NCBI GenBank assembly: GCA_964058805.1
Contig: CAXKVV010001945.1
Span: forward strand, 1 to 31,309
Direction of reading: 5' to 3'
DNA from: Schoenoplectus triqueter
Taxonomy: Eukaryota > Streptophyta > Magnoliopsida > Poales > Cyperaceae
Length of the DNA: 31,309 bases
In this document: piece by piece, positions 9,661-22,432 of the stretch
How the letters are laid out: the number at the start of each line of letters is the position of its first letter
How positions within the stretch are numbered: the stretch's first letter is position 1
Translations under genes and position numbers: made by a program
Notes under the pieces: model-generated
Seen by the model: the letters and a program-made list of their open reading frames with translations, nothing else
What the model was told of the DNA's origin: nothing
The model's database searches: none

Positions 9661-10904
9661 TGGATGTCTTCAGATTCATCTTATCTTGCAACACAAAACT
9701 GGTTCAGTTGTCAAAAAAAAAATCGCATAAAATTTCTAGATTTTGAGGCTGAGAAAAATTCCTACTTCCATGTACAGCAGATGTCAGCAAATTAGATGCA
9801 CATCCATCCACTTCAAATATGGAAACTTTTAAAAATAACAGAACTTTCTCAGTCTCACTAATCAAGCTATAATAATATTCAATAGTTGGGACTTGTGAGG
9901 ATACATGTGCATATTTCACACTACTAGTAGCATTTACTACAAAGAAGGGACCTCAGTGTATGTAGGTAGTTTGTATCCATCTTGGATAACGAGTCTAGGT
10001 GCTACATGCACCATGGGTACCGTTTGCTATTTGTTTAACCTATAATTTTGTTATTATATGACAAATGACAAATTAAGAGTTCACCTGCTGACCTGCGCAC
10101 TGCATGGATTTTAGCATGGTTGGGATTAGAGACTTTAAAATTCCTGTTATTCCTGAATTTTATGAATTTATAATTTTATTATGTAGGAGTTTGCTCCATT
10201 ATAATAGTGTCTAGAGGGGAGAGATTTACATGTGAACTTGCCCCATTCAAAAACTTAGATGCTTGTGGTGGAAATGGAAAGAAAGAAATGAAAGGTCCTA
10301 ATTGCTGGACATAGTTATCTTGTGTAGGTTACAAACCTTGATATATCTATAGGAAATATTACAAAAAGCAATTAAAGCGCAAATACAAATTACTAATATT
10401 TGGTTATTTTTCAACAAGAACATTGAATTTATAAAATGTAATATAAATAATGAGAATTGTATTTACTTCATAAACATGTATGTTTATTATTTTCTCCGAG
10501 ATGCAATTTGTGACACGACATAATACTGGCTTGATTCTTATTTTCCATGGGAATTTGGATCTTCATATTTTATGATGGCCGAGAGAAACAGTTAGAAACG
10601 GCTAGGAACCCAATGGCAGTGACATCAACGGTTCAAACCCCTATGTACTGATAAGCTGGTTGTCCAATTGTTTTATTTGATTCCCTTTTTCTTGGATTTA
10701 TTTTATCTTTTTTAATTTATAAACTATGAGATATGTTCTCTCCCTCGTCTTCCCATTTAAAATTCAAAAAAAATGATGATAACAGTTGTCATAACTTTTT
10801 TTGCTTTTTTTTAAGTTTAAAATAAATTGTCTTGTCGGAACCGAAATTTTTATATTCAAATAAAAATAAAAATAAAACTAAGCAAAATTCAGAATCTATA
10901 ATAC
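9661..10904. other. Spacer, nothing recognised
   Basis: No coding frame with domain similarity, no RNA gene and no clear repeat were found. A slightly GC-richer patch at about 10575-10650 shows no motif I can name. Confidence 0.5.
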
Positions 10905-10914
10905 TCTAAAGTGC

Positions 10915-11058
10915 TCACTCTACGAAATTATCACCTATGTATAGTGACGGAAATTCAAAATCTCTTTATCTTTTTCTTCACCTCTTATTTTTGTCTCTCA
11001 CTAAAAAAAAATTGTAGAGAGAGCATTCCACTTGATGACAATTTCATAGAGTAAAAAT
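10915..11058. repeat. Small fold-back (inverted repeat)
   Basis: ACTCTACGAAATTATCACC near 10918-10936 is inverted as GATGACAATTTCATAGAGT near 11035-11053, with few mismatches. The arms flank about 100 bp of T-rich sequence. This is a MITE-like palindrome; flanking target duplications are not clear. Confidence 0.45.
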
Positions 11059-13680
11059 ATTTCATGTGAATGTTAAATTCACAAAATATAATTCACGAAC
11101 TTCACTTATAATTTATGTTTCCAAAATATTCAACAATATATTTTTCAGACTACTTTTTCTTCTTCTCTCCTATATTACCCTTATTTTCTCTCGAAAATCG
11201 ATACAAAACTTTTTTTATTCATTTATTTTCCTTCATTCACACACATTTTTTTTAACAGGAGAAACATAATTTGTCAATTAAAAGTATTTTTTTAATTTTG
11301 CTTGACGATACATACTAATGGATGTGACATAAATTCTCATGCAAAAATTTAATTAACTTATTTTTTATTATTTATAATTTGTTCTTTCTCTTTTTTTAAT
11401 ACTGAAAAAAATAACAGAAAAATAATTCAATCTCTCCGATATGAATTTCATGAATTACAGAAAAATTAAAGGAAAAATAAATCAATATTTACGTCTTATG
11501 ATGTTTATTTTTTCTTTTATATAACAAAAATTTTATATATATTTCAAATGCAATTTTTATATTTTTTAAGAACTTTTTAAAAATTATAAAATTATAAGCA
11601 AAGATAGTTGTCTTCTAAGATTCTCTTTATTATAAATTTAGAATGATATTAATCTTGTTTGTTATGTATTAGATGCAATATACTAAGAACTATTTTTTAA
11701 AAAAATACAATTAAATAATATCAACAGACAAAATTAAAATGGAAATCTCTTTATTCAATTATCAAATGTTCAAAAGATCACATCTTCTTAGGAGTTATAT
11801 TATAGGTAAAAAAATAGAAATATTTCATCAGTTATAATTAATATATGAAATTAATAAATCATATATTTCCAAATTTATAAATATTTTTCTTGGTAGAACT
11901 ATCGGAAGCTAGAATAATCACCAACATATTAAAGTTTTACGCTACAAAATTTCACTTTTATTTTATTAAACAACATATTTTATTAAAATTGAAAATATTT
12001 AATAAAATAATATGATCAAAATTGTAAATATTTAATAAAATAATATGATTAAAATTTTGCTTATATGTTTGGGTGTGCAATTGAAGGGAAGCAGAGAAAA
12101 ATAAATAAAATTATTATTGTTGACCACTTTTAAGAAGTAAAGGAGAAATAAAATAAAAGAAGGGCGATAGAGGGGAGAAAATGATCTGCAAGGACATTCA
12201 TTAATTGAACATTTTAGATGGAAGGTAGTTGATTTCAAACTGTTCAAAAAAGAGCAAAATATAAAATTTCCCCATAATATGGACTGTTCATGGAGGAGAC
12301 ACAATAATCTCGGATGTTAGATTTGTATCGTTATCTAATTATGTGTATATAATGACTTTTTTATTATTACTACTGGTAGGTACTTAACTATAAATATTAC
12401 ACAAATAAATTGAATACTAGTCGATATATTGTCACAAATTTCACTGTGAATAAATTTCAGTCGAAATATATTCCGCTGGCACGTTGAGTAACAAAATATC
12501 GCTTGATACAAGGGCATTAAATATATCAAAATTCCAAATTAAGCTGAAAATTTCTTAAATTCTTAACATGAACTTGTTAATAAAACATGTTAGTTAAATC
12601 TAGGAACATGTAGAATCTCCTAAAGATACTTATTTGTTTTGAAGAAGCAAGAGAAAAACATGTTTTTTTAAAGGCGAACTGCACATAGTCATTATTTAAT
12701 TTTTATATGTAATTTTATCCGTTAAGAAATGTGTATAGTGGAGTATTTATTTAATTATCTGAAATTTTATAGCGGGTTTACAATCTCATTTTTGTTAATT
12801 TTGGTCTCTTTTACTTGAAAAGAAGATTAAAAAGTAAATATAAATCATTTTTGCTAGTTTTGGAGCAATTTCTTTTTGAGAGAAACATATATTGCATACA
12901 AAATAACTGAACAACATATAAAATTTATTCGGCACATGTCGGTAGCAGAATATTTTGATATGATAGTTCTAAGTTTTTTTTTATGTTGCTCCCTCTTATC
13001 GTGTTGAATGATTTTGTTGGGACATGAACAATAAATTTCTAAAACAAACTTCCATCCAATGACTCTCATAAATCGAAGAAATACTATTAGAAATAAGTAT
13101 GGTCATGTATTTTGTTATTTTCGCTATATAACATCACGTGTATCACCTAGTTGTTTAGAAGGGATATTCAGCTCGTAATTAAGAAGGGGAATAAAAGATC
13201 GCAAAAATAATGGAATATATTTTGAAAGCAAATTTTACTGAAGTCAAAATAAATATTTTTTTTTGAACAATCTGTCTTTGTATTTGAATTTATTTCTATA
13301 TTGATGGTTCTCATTCTTATTTTGGTACATTGAAATGTCGATAAAATATTCACTTCTCTGTAGGACTGCTGAGATTGTCTAAATTTAAAGGAAAATGTTA
13401 TGGAGATAGTACTCGTCGATACTAGTTTATTATTCACGTTAAATTAATTATGTATTAATAATTTTATTATGCAACTGATTTTATACTGTTATTCTGCTTA
13501 AATACTACTAATGTATACAAAATAACCCATTTAAATTAAAGAATGACGATTTTTGTCGCATCTCCCAAATTTAAATGTAAATGATTGTGGCTGTAGTTTA
13601 CAAGACAAATTATCTTTTAGTAAATAAAAAAAAAAGACGGAAATGACATAAGTACCTGTGCAAATTACACGAAGTAGTAT
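11059..13680. other. AT-rich spacer with one 33-bp tandem repeat
   Basis: The only clear structure is a two-copy 33-bp repeat at about 11990-12055, with AAATATTTAATAAAATAATA starting at 11993 and 12026. Reading frames of 60-90 codons occur on the minus strand but have no recognisable domain and look like chance in AT-rich DNA. Confidence 0.5.
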
Positions 13681-15340
13681 GGATTGAGTTTTGAATTCGA
13701 GTTCAGGAGTATGGACCGAGTTATAAACTCGATCCTAGATGTTTCCGTCATTTTCACGTGTCAATCCCTCAATCCACCCCTCCCATCTCTCTTCTTCTTC
13801 TTTTTCTTTCAACCGAGTCACACTATTTTTATTTATTTTTTAATTGTTCTCTTTTATTTTAACTTCATTTTTTAAATTGATTGCGCCAAGGTTCATAATT
13901 TTCAGAGGAGGGTTAAAAAAAACCCGTCAATCCATTGATTTAGCCAAATTTACAAAGGTATTTTTTCCTATATTAAATTTAAATTATTTTTTAATTTTGT
14001 AGTTTGTGTTAAATAAAATATAATTAATGTAGTTTAACTTGGTTGATTTGTAGCATATGTTATACTTAATAATTTCTTTGATTTCATTATATTTTTACAA
14101 AATATAATTAAATTTAATGAATTTTTTAAAAGATATTTTTGTAGAATCCTATTGATACTTCAAGAAATCAAGGTGCAGATGCTCAAGACTATTGAAAAAG
14201 TTTCACTGAAGATATAAGATCACAATCATGTAAAGGTATAATTTAAAATTTTATATTTTTTTCATAAGTATTGCAAGGAAAATATTCTTTGTCATAGTAA
14301 ACTGTTATAATGGTTACTCAATTCTAATCAATCTGAGCACTTAATTTAAAGCTATCAAATAACCCTTACATTTTTTTCCTTACAAACATAAAAAATTAAC
14401 ACCTTGAATTAGCCAATTCTAGTAGAATTTTTATAATATTTTCTGAGCCTTAACTACTCCTTATTGTATTTTATTTTATTTGTTTATTTTTAGTCTTATT
14501 GTACTTATTTTTGTGAACAAGCTAAAGTCTCAAATTATAAAATATTAGTGGAACAAGACCAGAATACGTATATTTTTTATAACCAAACTCCGTTAATATA
14601 TCTTGTCTTCTCTAAATTTTTATACTTGTATCTTTTGTGCTTCATATTCTTTATTTTCTATAAAGTTGTATTTCTTATCGAAAGTTATGATAGATTATTT
14701 TACATCAATTACTCATTTTGATAATTGATATTTGATTGAATTTTCATAGCATATTTTTATTACATTGACATCTAGTATTCGACTTAGTTGTTGCATTCTC
14801 TCACTATTCGTTTTAAGTTGATTCTTATATGAATTTATAAAAAATGTGTTATCTATCAAACCAATCTTTCTCTAACTTATCCCAACGAGTGTAAACTTAT
14901 ATTTACATAAATACTATCAATAATTACCTTATATTATCAATATAGTTGTAACTAGTTTAATTATAATTTAGTTTTAATTATATTAATTGCAACTAAATTA
15001 TAGTTTAATTTGTTTAATTATAGTATTTTTTAGTCATATTTAGTTATCATTAGTTTAATTCATAATTAGTTCAATTATAGTTGTGATTAATTTTAGATAT
15101 TTTAGAATAAAATAATATAATTTACAATTTGGATTAATTTTATTAATTTGAGAATAATTGTGTTTAACTTCAGCATACTATATAAATAATTATAGTTATA
15201 AATGGAATATTCGTAACTACTTATCGTATCACAAAATGAACATAGATCACAGAGGGCTAGAACTGATGTAAGTAAATTTAATCCTATAATGCAAAAAATA
15301 TTATAATTAATTTTAGCACATATTTTCAAATAAATTATTT
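13681..15340. other. AT-rich spacer, partly low-complexity
   Basis: A phrase with inverted GAGTTTTGAATTCGAG / GAGTTATAAACTCGAT motifs lies at about 13686-13735. A degenerate run of TTTAATTATAG-like units covers about 14940-15090. The first may belong to the transposon that carried the PMD pseudogene downstream, but I cannot draw its boundary. No gene was seen. Confidence 0.4.
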
Positions 15341-15344
15341 TGTT

Positions 15345-17070
15345 CAGCCGCATAGCACTCTCCGTTTGAATGCACACCGAGTAGATGGATCCATATTTGC
15401 ATATAGTCGATTTATATCAGGTGGCGGTCATGGGAGATTGACAACTGGATAAATCACTCTAACATCACTTATTGAGAGTTGAAGACCGGAGACGTCGACT
15501 TTTCGTCTACCAGTCGGCGAGATGTTGGTGATGCTGTAGGACGTTTATTGGATATGAGGATTGTCTATTCGTGGTATTTTTTTATTTTTACATATTATTT
15601 TTTAATTATCCTTTTAGATTTTACTAATTTGATGTTGAAATATAAAAAATATAAGAAACCAATAATTTTGGTCATTTATGATGAATGGAGCGAAAAGTTA
15701 GAGATACTCCTTGGGCTGAATGGTGATTCATACAGCTATAATCAAATCACTGATAATCCTTGGTCATTCAAGACAAAGAACCTACCAACTCCGATGATGA
15801 GACTGTGCAACGATATAATATTTAGTATAATTAAATTAAATTTTATAATAATTTAGTAAAAGTTTCATCTAATTTTTAATTAATTATAAGAACACACGAG
15901 CTTTTTGCTTGAATTTGTTTGGGTTTGTCATGTTCCCGAAGAACGACGGGGACTCGGTGCCGTGTAACCCATATTCTTCATGATATGACCAATGTACCGA
16001 AAGATGAATACGACTAGGGACATGCAGTACTATTTTGCTTGTACTTCAACATATCTCGTTCATATCTCGAGCCATCGAATTGCATAGACTACCTTTTATT
16101 TTAGTTACAGATATGCTCCTGGACACGATTTTCAATCGGGAGACTTAAATAATTCATTATTACTCACCTAAAATTCATGTTCATTTAATTACTATTTATC
16201 TTATATTAATTTAATGGTACATGTGAAAAACTGAGAAGCCTCCATTGGGAGGTCCTGAACCTCGATTATGACCTTCGTTTGGTGTCAAATGAGCAACAAA
16301 GTATGTGTTCAAGTGCACCTCACGTTAAAGATGACTAGGGCATTTTCGAGACCAATTTGAGAATTTTAGTGATAGAAACAAAAATTTTATGTCGTAGTTG
16401 CTTATCATGGGGACCTATCTAGGGTGTACCATGTGCACTACAATATGTAAATTTTTTAAATGAATTAAAATTTTATTTACTTAATTTGGTACATTAATTT
16501 AATTTACTAATTTTTACATATGCAGGTGGATGTATCGTGTGTGGATGTTTCACTTATGAATGGTTGAGAATCATTATCCAGATACGGTTATGCGTCAGTT
16601 CAACCTGTACTAATAGGTCCTTCTATCAGCTCTGATGGATTACCCGTAAGTGCTAATATATCGCCTCGTGGGGGGTGATGAAGAGCAGAATGTGGATTAG
16701 ACACAATATTATTGGTGGGCACAAAACGAGCCCAAGCAGCTTATTACGGAGGCCCGGCCATACGATTATGCCGAGCACTTTATTTATATGGGTTGGTATT
16801 ATAAAATAGGAATGACTATGATCTAGTACGAGATGAACATTGATGAGCAATCGAGTTAGCCTTTACTGTATTTGGAGGAACCTATGGATGTGTTGGCATA
16901 AGTACCACATTCAAACCAAAATGCTCAAGCGGCTAGCTTTTGTACACATTAAAAGAAAATAAAATTTCCAATTTAACCAAGCACCCGCCGAAGCAAGTTG
17001 TGAGCGTCCTTACAGTGAAATCTGACCAAGAGATGTAGACAGTGTGTCTCTGATTAGTAGAATGTTTGAT
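15345..17070 (+). pseudogene. Plant mobile domain (PMD / serine-threonine phosphatase 7 long-form-like) transposon-derived pseudogene
   Basis: Several plus-strand islands match, in order, the PMD fold common in plant transposons. RPETSTFRLPVGEM lies at 15483-15524 (family RWRPETHTFHLPxGE), then a stop and GLSIRG. EYD, a stop and GHAVLFCLYFNISRSY lie at 16006-16068 (family WGSAVLAxLYR). LQICSWTRFSIGRL is at 16105-16146. NHYPDTVMRQFNLY lies at 16569-16610 (family HxPxRVxRQFG), and WWAQNEPKQLITEARPYDY at about 16713-16769. Islands lie in different frames with T-rich intron-like gaps. In-frame stops include a TGA where Trp is expected (15480), TAG where Gln is expected (15537) and TAG where Trp is expected (16015). 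It cannot make a full protein. The mobile element that carried it was not bounded. Similarity is from memory of the family, not from a search. Confidence 0.75.
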
Positions 17071-18153
17071 CTGCGTCATTGATGTATTTTATTTGATTTC
17101 ATTTAAAAAACTGTAGTTTATATTTTACTTTATTCGAGGAACTATAGTTTATTTTTTATTTCAAAATTAAACTTATTTCTATTATTTACGGTTTAAAATT
17201 TAGCCACTATAAATGCTTTAAGATATTAAATTATGAAACAAACGTTATAAATTTAGCTAGTACAATATAATTTATAAAATATAATAGAACATAATGATTT
17301 ATTAAATCATTAAAGAAATAATAATACATAATAAAATAAGTAAATAAACTATTTCAATATATTAATAAACATACTAAAACTAAACAAAAAGGAAAACTTG
17401 TTTTTTTTTATGTACTAAAAAAAATGGTTTACTAGTAAGTGCACGCAACTGACCTAATTAAATGCAACCTGGTATTTTTCTATTGTTATTTTTTTATCCC
17501 TCTTTTCTTACATTTATCCTTAATTCCATCTGACATATGCCGATGCATGTTAAGTTCAAGTGTTCTTGTCAGCCTATGTGCAAAAAAGCATGGAAAGAGG
17601 AATTAATAATCCTTTATTTGTTATATTCCTTTCTATGTTATAATAATTTTGCTGGTTTCAGTGATGAATTTTGCAAATAAATCTTATTTTTTGATTTTAA
17701 ATACGCATTACAATATTATTTTTTAAGGCTTAGTCGTTCCCATCAGATATCAGCTAATGTGCAAATGGATACAACAAATAGTCTTTTGGAATACTGAAAC
17801 CCGTCTAACAACATCTGCACAAAGGAAATCAAGTCCAACCATCGCTAAAAATGTTAAAGAATTATCGAAACTTACTGCACAAATTTTCTACGACAAATGG
17901 TTCTGATAAAAAAAGTAACAGAAATAACTGAGACTTATATAGCTTTCAGATGCTGGTTATTGATAGAGTTGTGTTCTCAAAGACTCAATTAATTTTCATC
18001 CAATGATAATTTAATGAGAAGACGAATGACCTTAATTAGAGAAGAACAAGGTGTTGTTGGTGCAGCTGTAGGTCAGAAGAAGAAGAACTGCCGGTGTGGT
18101 TGGAGAAATCAGATCGAGTTCTGAAAAGAGCAGGTGCAACTGAAAGAGAAAGT
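17071..18153. other. Spacer, nothing recognised
   Basis: No gene was found. The part from about 17700 to 18150 is less AT-rich than its surroundings and may belong to the CACTA-like relic that follows, but it shows no readable domain. Confidence 0.4.
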
Positions 18154-18488
18154 AGTTCTAAACCTTAATAAAAAATTTAGAACCGATTTTTAGCTAATAA
18201 CTGACTTTAAAGGAATTTAGAAACGGCTATTAGCTAAAAATCAACTCTAAAATATTATATTAAAAATGGTGTTGAATATAAAGTCGGTTTTGTTAAATAA
18301 AACCGGTGCTAAGACATGTTTCTTTGGAAGCCGGCTACGAATGCACATCTTTAGAACCAGTTTTTTCTATAAAACCGGTTCTCAAGAATTTATCAAATTT
18401 ACATCAATGCCATCAGATCATTTTAGCATTTGTTATTTATAAAACCGATTCTAAATGAGCGTTTGTAAAACCAATTTTTCTGATAGAG
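18154..18488. mobile_element. CACTA-like subterminal repeat region, decayed end
   Basis: The motif (T)TAGAACCGGTTTT or its inverse AAAACCGGTTCTAA recurs in variant form at about 18177, 18215, 18277, 18290, 18350, 18374 and 18440. The right edge reads AAACCAATTTTTCTGATAGAG, close to the inverted CACTA terminus (..TAGTG) with one change. Clusters of short subterminal repeats next to such an end are typical of CACTA (En/Spm) elements. A matching left terminus was not found, so this may be truncated. Confidence 0.5.
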
Positions 18489-19705
18489 ACTAATCGGGAT
18501 CGAATATTCTCGAGCTAGAATATTTTTAGGCAAACCTTATAAAGCATGTGTAAATCCGTTAAAGAATTTATTCTGAATATTCTCAAATTAGACATTTCTG
18601 AGTTCGATAATAACTCGACATTAATGTCAAATATAGCCGTTCTTGGATCATAATGTCCAGTGACTCGCTACCGTTATATATAATTAATGTCATAATCTGA
18701 CACTTAAAAATTCACTATCGTTAATTGGCTGCTTTTATGATCATTTTGCTACAAAAGGACCTCATCAGATCGGAATCCTTTTTCACTCAGCTCTCTCTCT
18801 CTCTCAGTAAGAATGGATAAAATAACTGATAGAGAACGATACACGTGCACACACACAAACATTCTAAATCTTCATACTTTTTCTCTCTTACTTACGACTT
18901 ATGCTCTTAAATCAGTATCATATAGACACATACTACGCTAATCTATTTACGAAATCGATTTATCACCTATAAAAGTCGGTTTTGACATATCAATTTTGTA
19001 CGGAAAGCACCATAGTATGAAATCAATTAATAATGCTGCTTAGTTAATTTTTAGTCCATTGAGAAACCCACATAATAAGTCGGCACCTCCAGCAAAATCA
19101 ATCTTGCTTCTTCATAACTATTTCAATCTTCTCCATTTAAATGAAAATGGATGGTTCCATTTGGTTCAAACCTTCTATAAAATAAACTGTGACCATTTAT
19201 GTATTAATAACAAACATAAACCATGCAAGTGTCAAATATTCAATTAGAAGCAAAATTTATCCGTTTTTGCAAAACAAAACAAAATGTATTTTGAAAATCT
19301 CCAATAGTTTTCCCTATCATCTCAGAAACGCCACAAAAATTAAATTTCAAAAGTTTCAGTCCGGATAATTTCAAAAGTTTATAATGTCGATATCTCCTCT
19401 ACATTCAAACACATCCAATTATGTATGAGCTGTCTCAGGAATCCAAGGACATGATTTGTGCAATTTATCAATCATCTACGCATCGGTGTCGTCTACACAT
19501 CATGAATTCATGATTATGCCAAGTTGCCAACCTCACAATTTTATGAGTAGTCTTCTCAATCGTACTAAAAAGTTCTCGATGTCTCCGTCACGAGCAAGTT
19601 ATATCGCAACTTTTTTTGGAAATTGAAAGGAAAAAAAAAAGAGGGTTTTCTTTTCGGTACTGGTCTAAACCAAGTTTGAATTTCCTGAACCGAATTATAT
19701 ATAGA
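18489..19705. other. Spacer, possible LTR-like fragment, no gene
   Basis: The stretch at about 18490-18760 (TCGGGATCGAATATTCTCGAG, repeated TATTCTC and ACTCGACATTAATG phrases) has the flavour of a retrotransposon LTR, but no TG..CA ends or primer-binding site were identified. A (CT)n run lies at 18791-18806. No coding sequence was recognised. Confidence 0.3.
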
Positions 19706-19711
19706 AAGGAA

Positions 19712-20071
19712 GGTTAAAATATAACGCATTGGATGCACTCGTGCACTGCATTAAAATCTCAAAATTTAAGTTAAAAATGATTGATTCAAACCGTTCAATT
19801 TATTTTTCATATCAAATTCTTGTAAAAAAATAAATTTTATATTTTTTTTAGGTCAAGAGAAAGTTGCTTAATTTAAGGATTTTGGATCGTCCAATAGCGA
19901 TGATTTTCTTCCTACCCAAAAAAATAGCAAAAAATATAAAAAATAATTTTCTACAAAAATTTTATATGGAGAATAAATTAAACGGTTTGGATCGGTCATT
20001 TTCTACTTGAATTTTAAGATTTTGACGCTGTGAACGGATACATTCGTGCAACACGTTGTATTTTAGCATTC
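19712..20071. mobile_element. Fold-back MITE, family A copy 1
   Basis: The left arm starts GGTTAAAATATAACGCATTG and the right arm ends CAACACGTTGTATTTTAGC. The arms continue inverted for over 100 bp (..AAATCTCAAAATTTAAG.. and AACGGTTTGGATCGGTCATT). The whole element is a diverged copy of 22077-22434. A TATATAT tract lies just left and a long (TC)n(TA)n tract just right. There is no coding capacity, so it is non-autonomous. Confidence 0.75.
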
Positions 20072-20072
20072 T

Positions 20073-20140
<68 letters not shown>
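20073..20140. repeat. (TC)n(TA)n compound microsatellite
   Basis: About 12 TC units (20073-20096) run directly into about 22 TA units (20097-20140), immediately right of fold-back family A copy 1. Confidence 0.95.
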
Positions 20141-20141
<1 letters not shown>

Positions 20142-20608
20142 TTCTTATTAAGCACGTAAGTATTTCGATCCTGTAATGGTTTAGATTTTTTATTAAATTT
20201 TTAGAGGTAATATTAGTTATTGGATTGAGTTATTCGTCAAATAATGTTACTATCTCCATGGTCATTTGTGTTGAAGTTATAATTTTCTTTCAATTTTGAT
20301 TGTTACACGAAATGCTACATAATTTAATAGTACAATTAGTCTACTTTATTTTTTTCATAAATTATCATAAATTTTATGTTTCCTTAAATTCTGAATGTCA
20401 ACTTTCCTCTCAATTCTGCATTTATTTTGTATTAATTATGTATTCATGATTGAAATTTACATCAATTACTAAATTATCTTTATTTTTATTTCTTTTCTTT
20501 TCACATGAAGATATGAATTTTTATATTTTTAAAAACACATCACCATAGCAACGCACAGACAAAATATGATTATATATTTATAGTCCTCAACTTTTTTTTA
20601 GACTTTCT
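20141..20608. other. AT-rich spacer
   Basis: No gene or element boundary was recognised between the microsatellite and the next fold-back. Several phrases here (near 20397-20460) read as a rough inverse of 2240-2340, suggesting a shared dispersed repeat. Confidence 0.35.
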
Positions 20609-20779
20609 ATATATATATAGAGAGAGAGAGAGAGTATGTCTATTGTGTTTCCAGTAGCACTTCGGCCGAAACGCTACTAGTCCAAATTTTAATTTTTCAT
20701 GCTCAAAATTTATTGAGCTACTTAAATTAAAATTTGGACTGATAGCGTTTCGACCAAAGTGTTACTGGAAGCACAATAA

Positions 20780-20840
<61 letters not shown>
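20609..20840. mobile_element. Fold-back MITE, family B, ending in GA/TC and TA tracts
   Basis: The core is palindromic. CTATTGTGTTTCCAGTAGCAC near 20640 is inverted as GTGTTACTGGAAGCACAATA near 20759-20778. The arms extend inward through AACGCTACTAGTCCAAATTT and its inverse. Outward they continue as (GA)n(TA)n on the left (20609-20634) and (TC)n(TA)n on the right (20785-20840), so the microsatellites are themselves mirror images. The whole can fold into one long hairpin. No coding capacity. Confidence 0.75.
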
Positions 20841-20843
<3 letters not shown>

Positions 20844-20985
20844 GGGTGTCAATGGGTCAGGTCGGGTTCGGGTCAGGTCATATTATTTTTTTTGACCCGA
20901 TCCGAATTCGACCCGATTAAATTCGGGTCAAAAAATCTAGACTCATACCCGACCCGACCCGTGTAAAATAATTAAATATTTAATA
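20841..20985. mobile_element. hAT-like terminus fragment
   Basis: TTAGGGGTGTCAATGGGTCA starts a GGGTCAGGTCGGGTTCGGGTC block, followed by its inverse (GACCCGATCC, ACCCGACCCGACCCG). Ends of the form TAGGGGTGTCAA with CGGGT-rich subterminal repeats are common in plant hAT elements. Only one end is visible; the opposite end was not found within the window. Confidence 0.4.
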
Positions 20986-21099
20986 ATTATTTTTATATAA
21001 TTTTAAGGTCCCATTTTCATGTCTTGCGCTCCCGGATATGTTTTTGGCGGTGCGGAGGGCGGAGTCTCCTAATTTATAATTAATCTTAATTAGTGTAAA

Positions 21100-21470
21100 T
21101 GATTATGCTATGGATTGATTCTTTCTTATCAAAGTGCAAATGATCAATCCAACCATACAAAATGATTTTCATATGAATATCTAGACTTAAACTAAATATT
21201 ATATATTTTTTATTTTTTTACTATTTTTAAGATAGATAGAAAATCATTTCTTTTGAATGACTCATAATACCTAAATAATGCGATTTTCTAACTATCTTAA
21301 AAAATAGTAAAAAATTCTAAAAATTATATAAATTTTGGTCTACGTTAGATGTTCATACGAAAATTATTTTATACGGCTGGGTCGACCATTTACACTTTGA
21401 TATCGAAAAACCAATCCATAGAACAGACGCAAACCGTGTTATACATAGCACCATAACTCAACTATATATA
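21100..21470. mobile_element. Fold-back MITE, family C
   Basis: CTATGGATTGATTCTTTCTT (from 21108) is inverted as AAAAACCAATCCATAG (ending 21421), and the arms continue inward (ATCAAAGTGCAAATGATC versus GACCATTTACACTTTGAT). Beyond 21421 the right flank continues to a TATATATA tract at about 21462-21472. The left flank lacks that extension, so the left end is probably truncated or diverged. No coding capacity. Confidence 0.65.
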
Positions 21471-21472
21471 TA

Positions 21473-21870
21473 AGAACTGGCTACGGTGATTCCATAAGCA
21501 TTTTGAGATGAAATGCTTACGGCTCAAATTTCAAAATTTCGTGCTCAAATTTTTAATTTAAATATCTCAAAAGAGTCTTCAAGATTATCAATTTTTATCA
21601 AATTTGGAGTTAGTTTACTATAATTAATAATTTTTGAAAGATGACCCTAAATATAATTAAAAGTATCCATTTTATAAGCCAAATTTTGCTATCTTTCAAA
21701 AATCATTAAGTATAGTAAACTAACTCCAAATGTGATGAAAATTAATAATTTATAATATTATGATATAAAAAAATTGAGCTATTTAAATTAAAATTTCAGG
21801 CGCGATACTTTAAAATTCGAGCCATAAGCACTTGGCCGAAGTGCTTATGGAATCACCATAGCCAAACTCT
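21473..21870. mobile_element. Fold-back MITE, family D
   Basis: The left end AGAACTGGCTACGGTGATTC is inverted as GAATCACCATAGCCAAACTCT at the right end. The arms extend through CCATAAGCA..TGCTTATGG and GGAGTTAGTTTACTATAATT versus its inverse near 21707-21728. Length is about 398 bp, with TA tracts abutting both ends (TATATATA before 21473, ATATATAG after 21871). No coding capacity. Confidence 0.75.
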
Positions 21871-21878
21871 ACATATAT

Positions 21879-22066
21879 AGTGAGGTTATCGTGCTTCGTG
21901 AAGCTAAAAACCTCACATGTTTCGCATCCGTATCTCAAATTTGAAAGTCTAAACAGCCGAACGGCAGATCCAAATCGTTTAACATTATCTTCATGTTTAA
22001 CGGTTTGGATCGACCGTTTAAACTTTCAAATTCAAGATATGGACGCAAAGCTCCATAAACTCACTA
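21879..22066. mobile_element. Fold-back MITE, family E
   Basis: AGTGAGGTTATCGTGCTTCG at the left is inverted at the right, ending ..CTCCATAAACTCACT. Inner arms pair CAAATTTGAAAGTCTAAAC with GTTTAAACTTTCAAATTC and GATCCAAATCGTTTAACA with TGTTTAACGGTTTGGATC. It lies directly between two TA tracts, with family D on its left and family A copy 2 on its right. Its AACGGTTTGGATCG motif is shared with family A. Confidence 0.7.
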
Positions 22067-22076
22067 TATATATATA

Positions 22077-22432
22077 GGTTGACTAAAATACAACGCGTTG
22101 CACGGATGCACCCGTGCAACGCGTTAAAATCTCAAAATTTAAGTTTAAAATGATTGATCTAAACCGTTCAATTTGTTTTTCATATCAAATTCTTGTAGAA
22201 AATCAAATTTTATATTTTTTAAATTTTTTGCTATTTTTTTGGTTAGAAGAAAGTTGCTTGATTTAAGGAATTTGAATCGTCCAATAGTGATGATTTTCTT
22301 TTTACTAAAAAAATTCAAAAAATATAAAATTTGATTTTCTACAAGAATTTTATATGAAGAATAAATTGAACGGTTTGGATTGGTCATTTTTAACTTAAAT
22401 TTTGTGATTTTAACGCGTTGTATTTTAGTCAA

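Noticed and set aside
13684..13875. 63-codon plus-strand reading frame
   Set aside because: The second half is a T-rich tract giving poly-Phe/Ile; the first half is repeat-like (GAGTT..AACTCGA). No protein similarity.
15479..15856. 125-codon plus-strand reading frame
   Set aside because: Its start overlaps the PMD islands in a different frame and its middle is T-rich and intron-like. The family similarity here lies in another frame that carries stops, so this frame is not a gene.
18490..18760. Possible solo LTR
   Set aside because: Phrasing is LTR-like, but no TG/CA termini, target duplication, primer-binding site or second copy was found, so it is described only as spacer.
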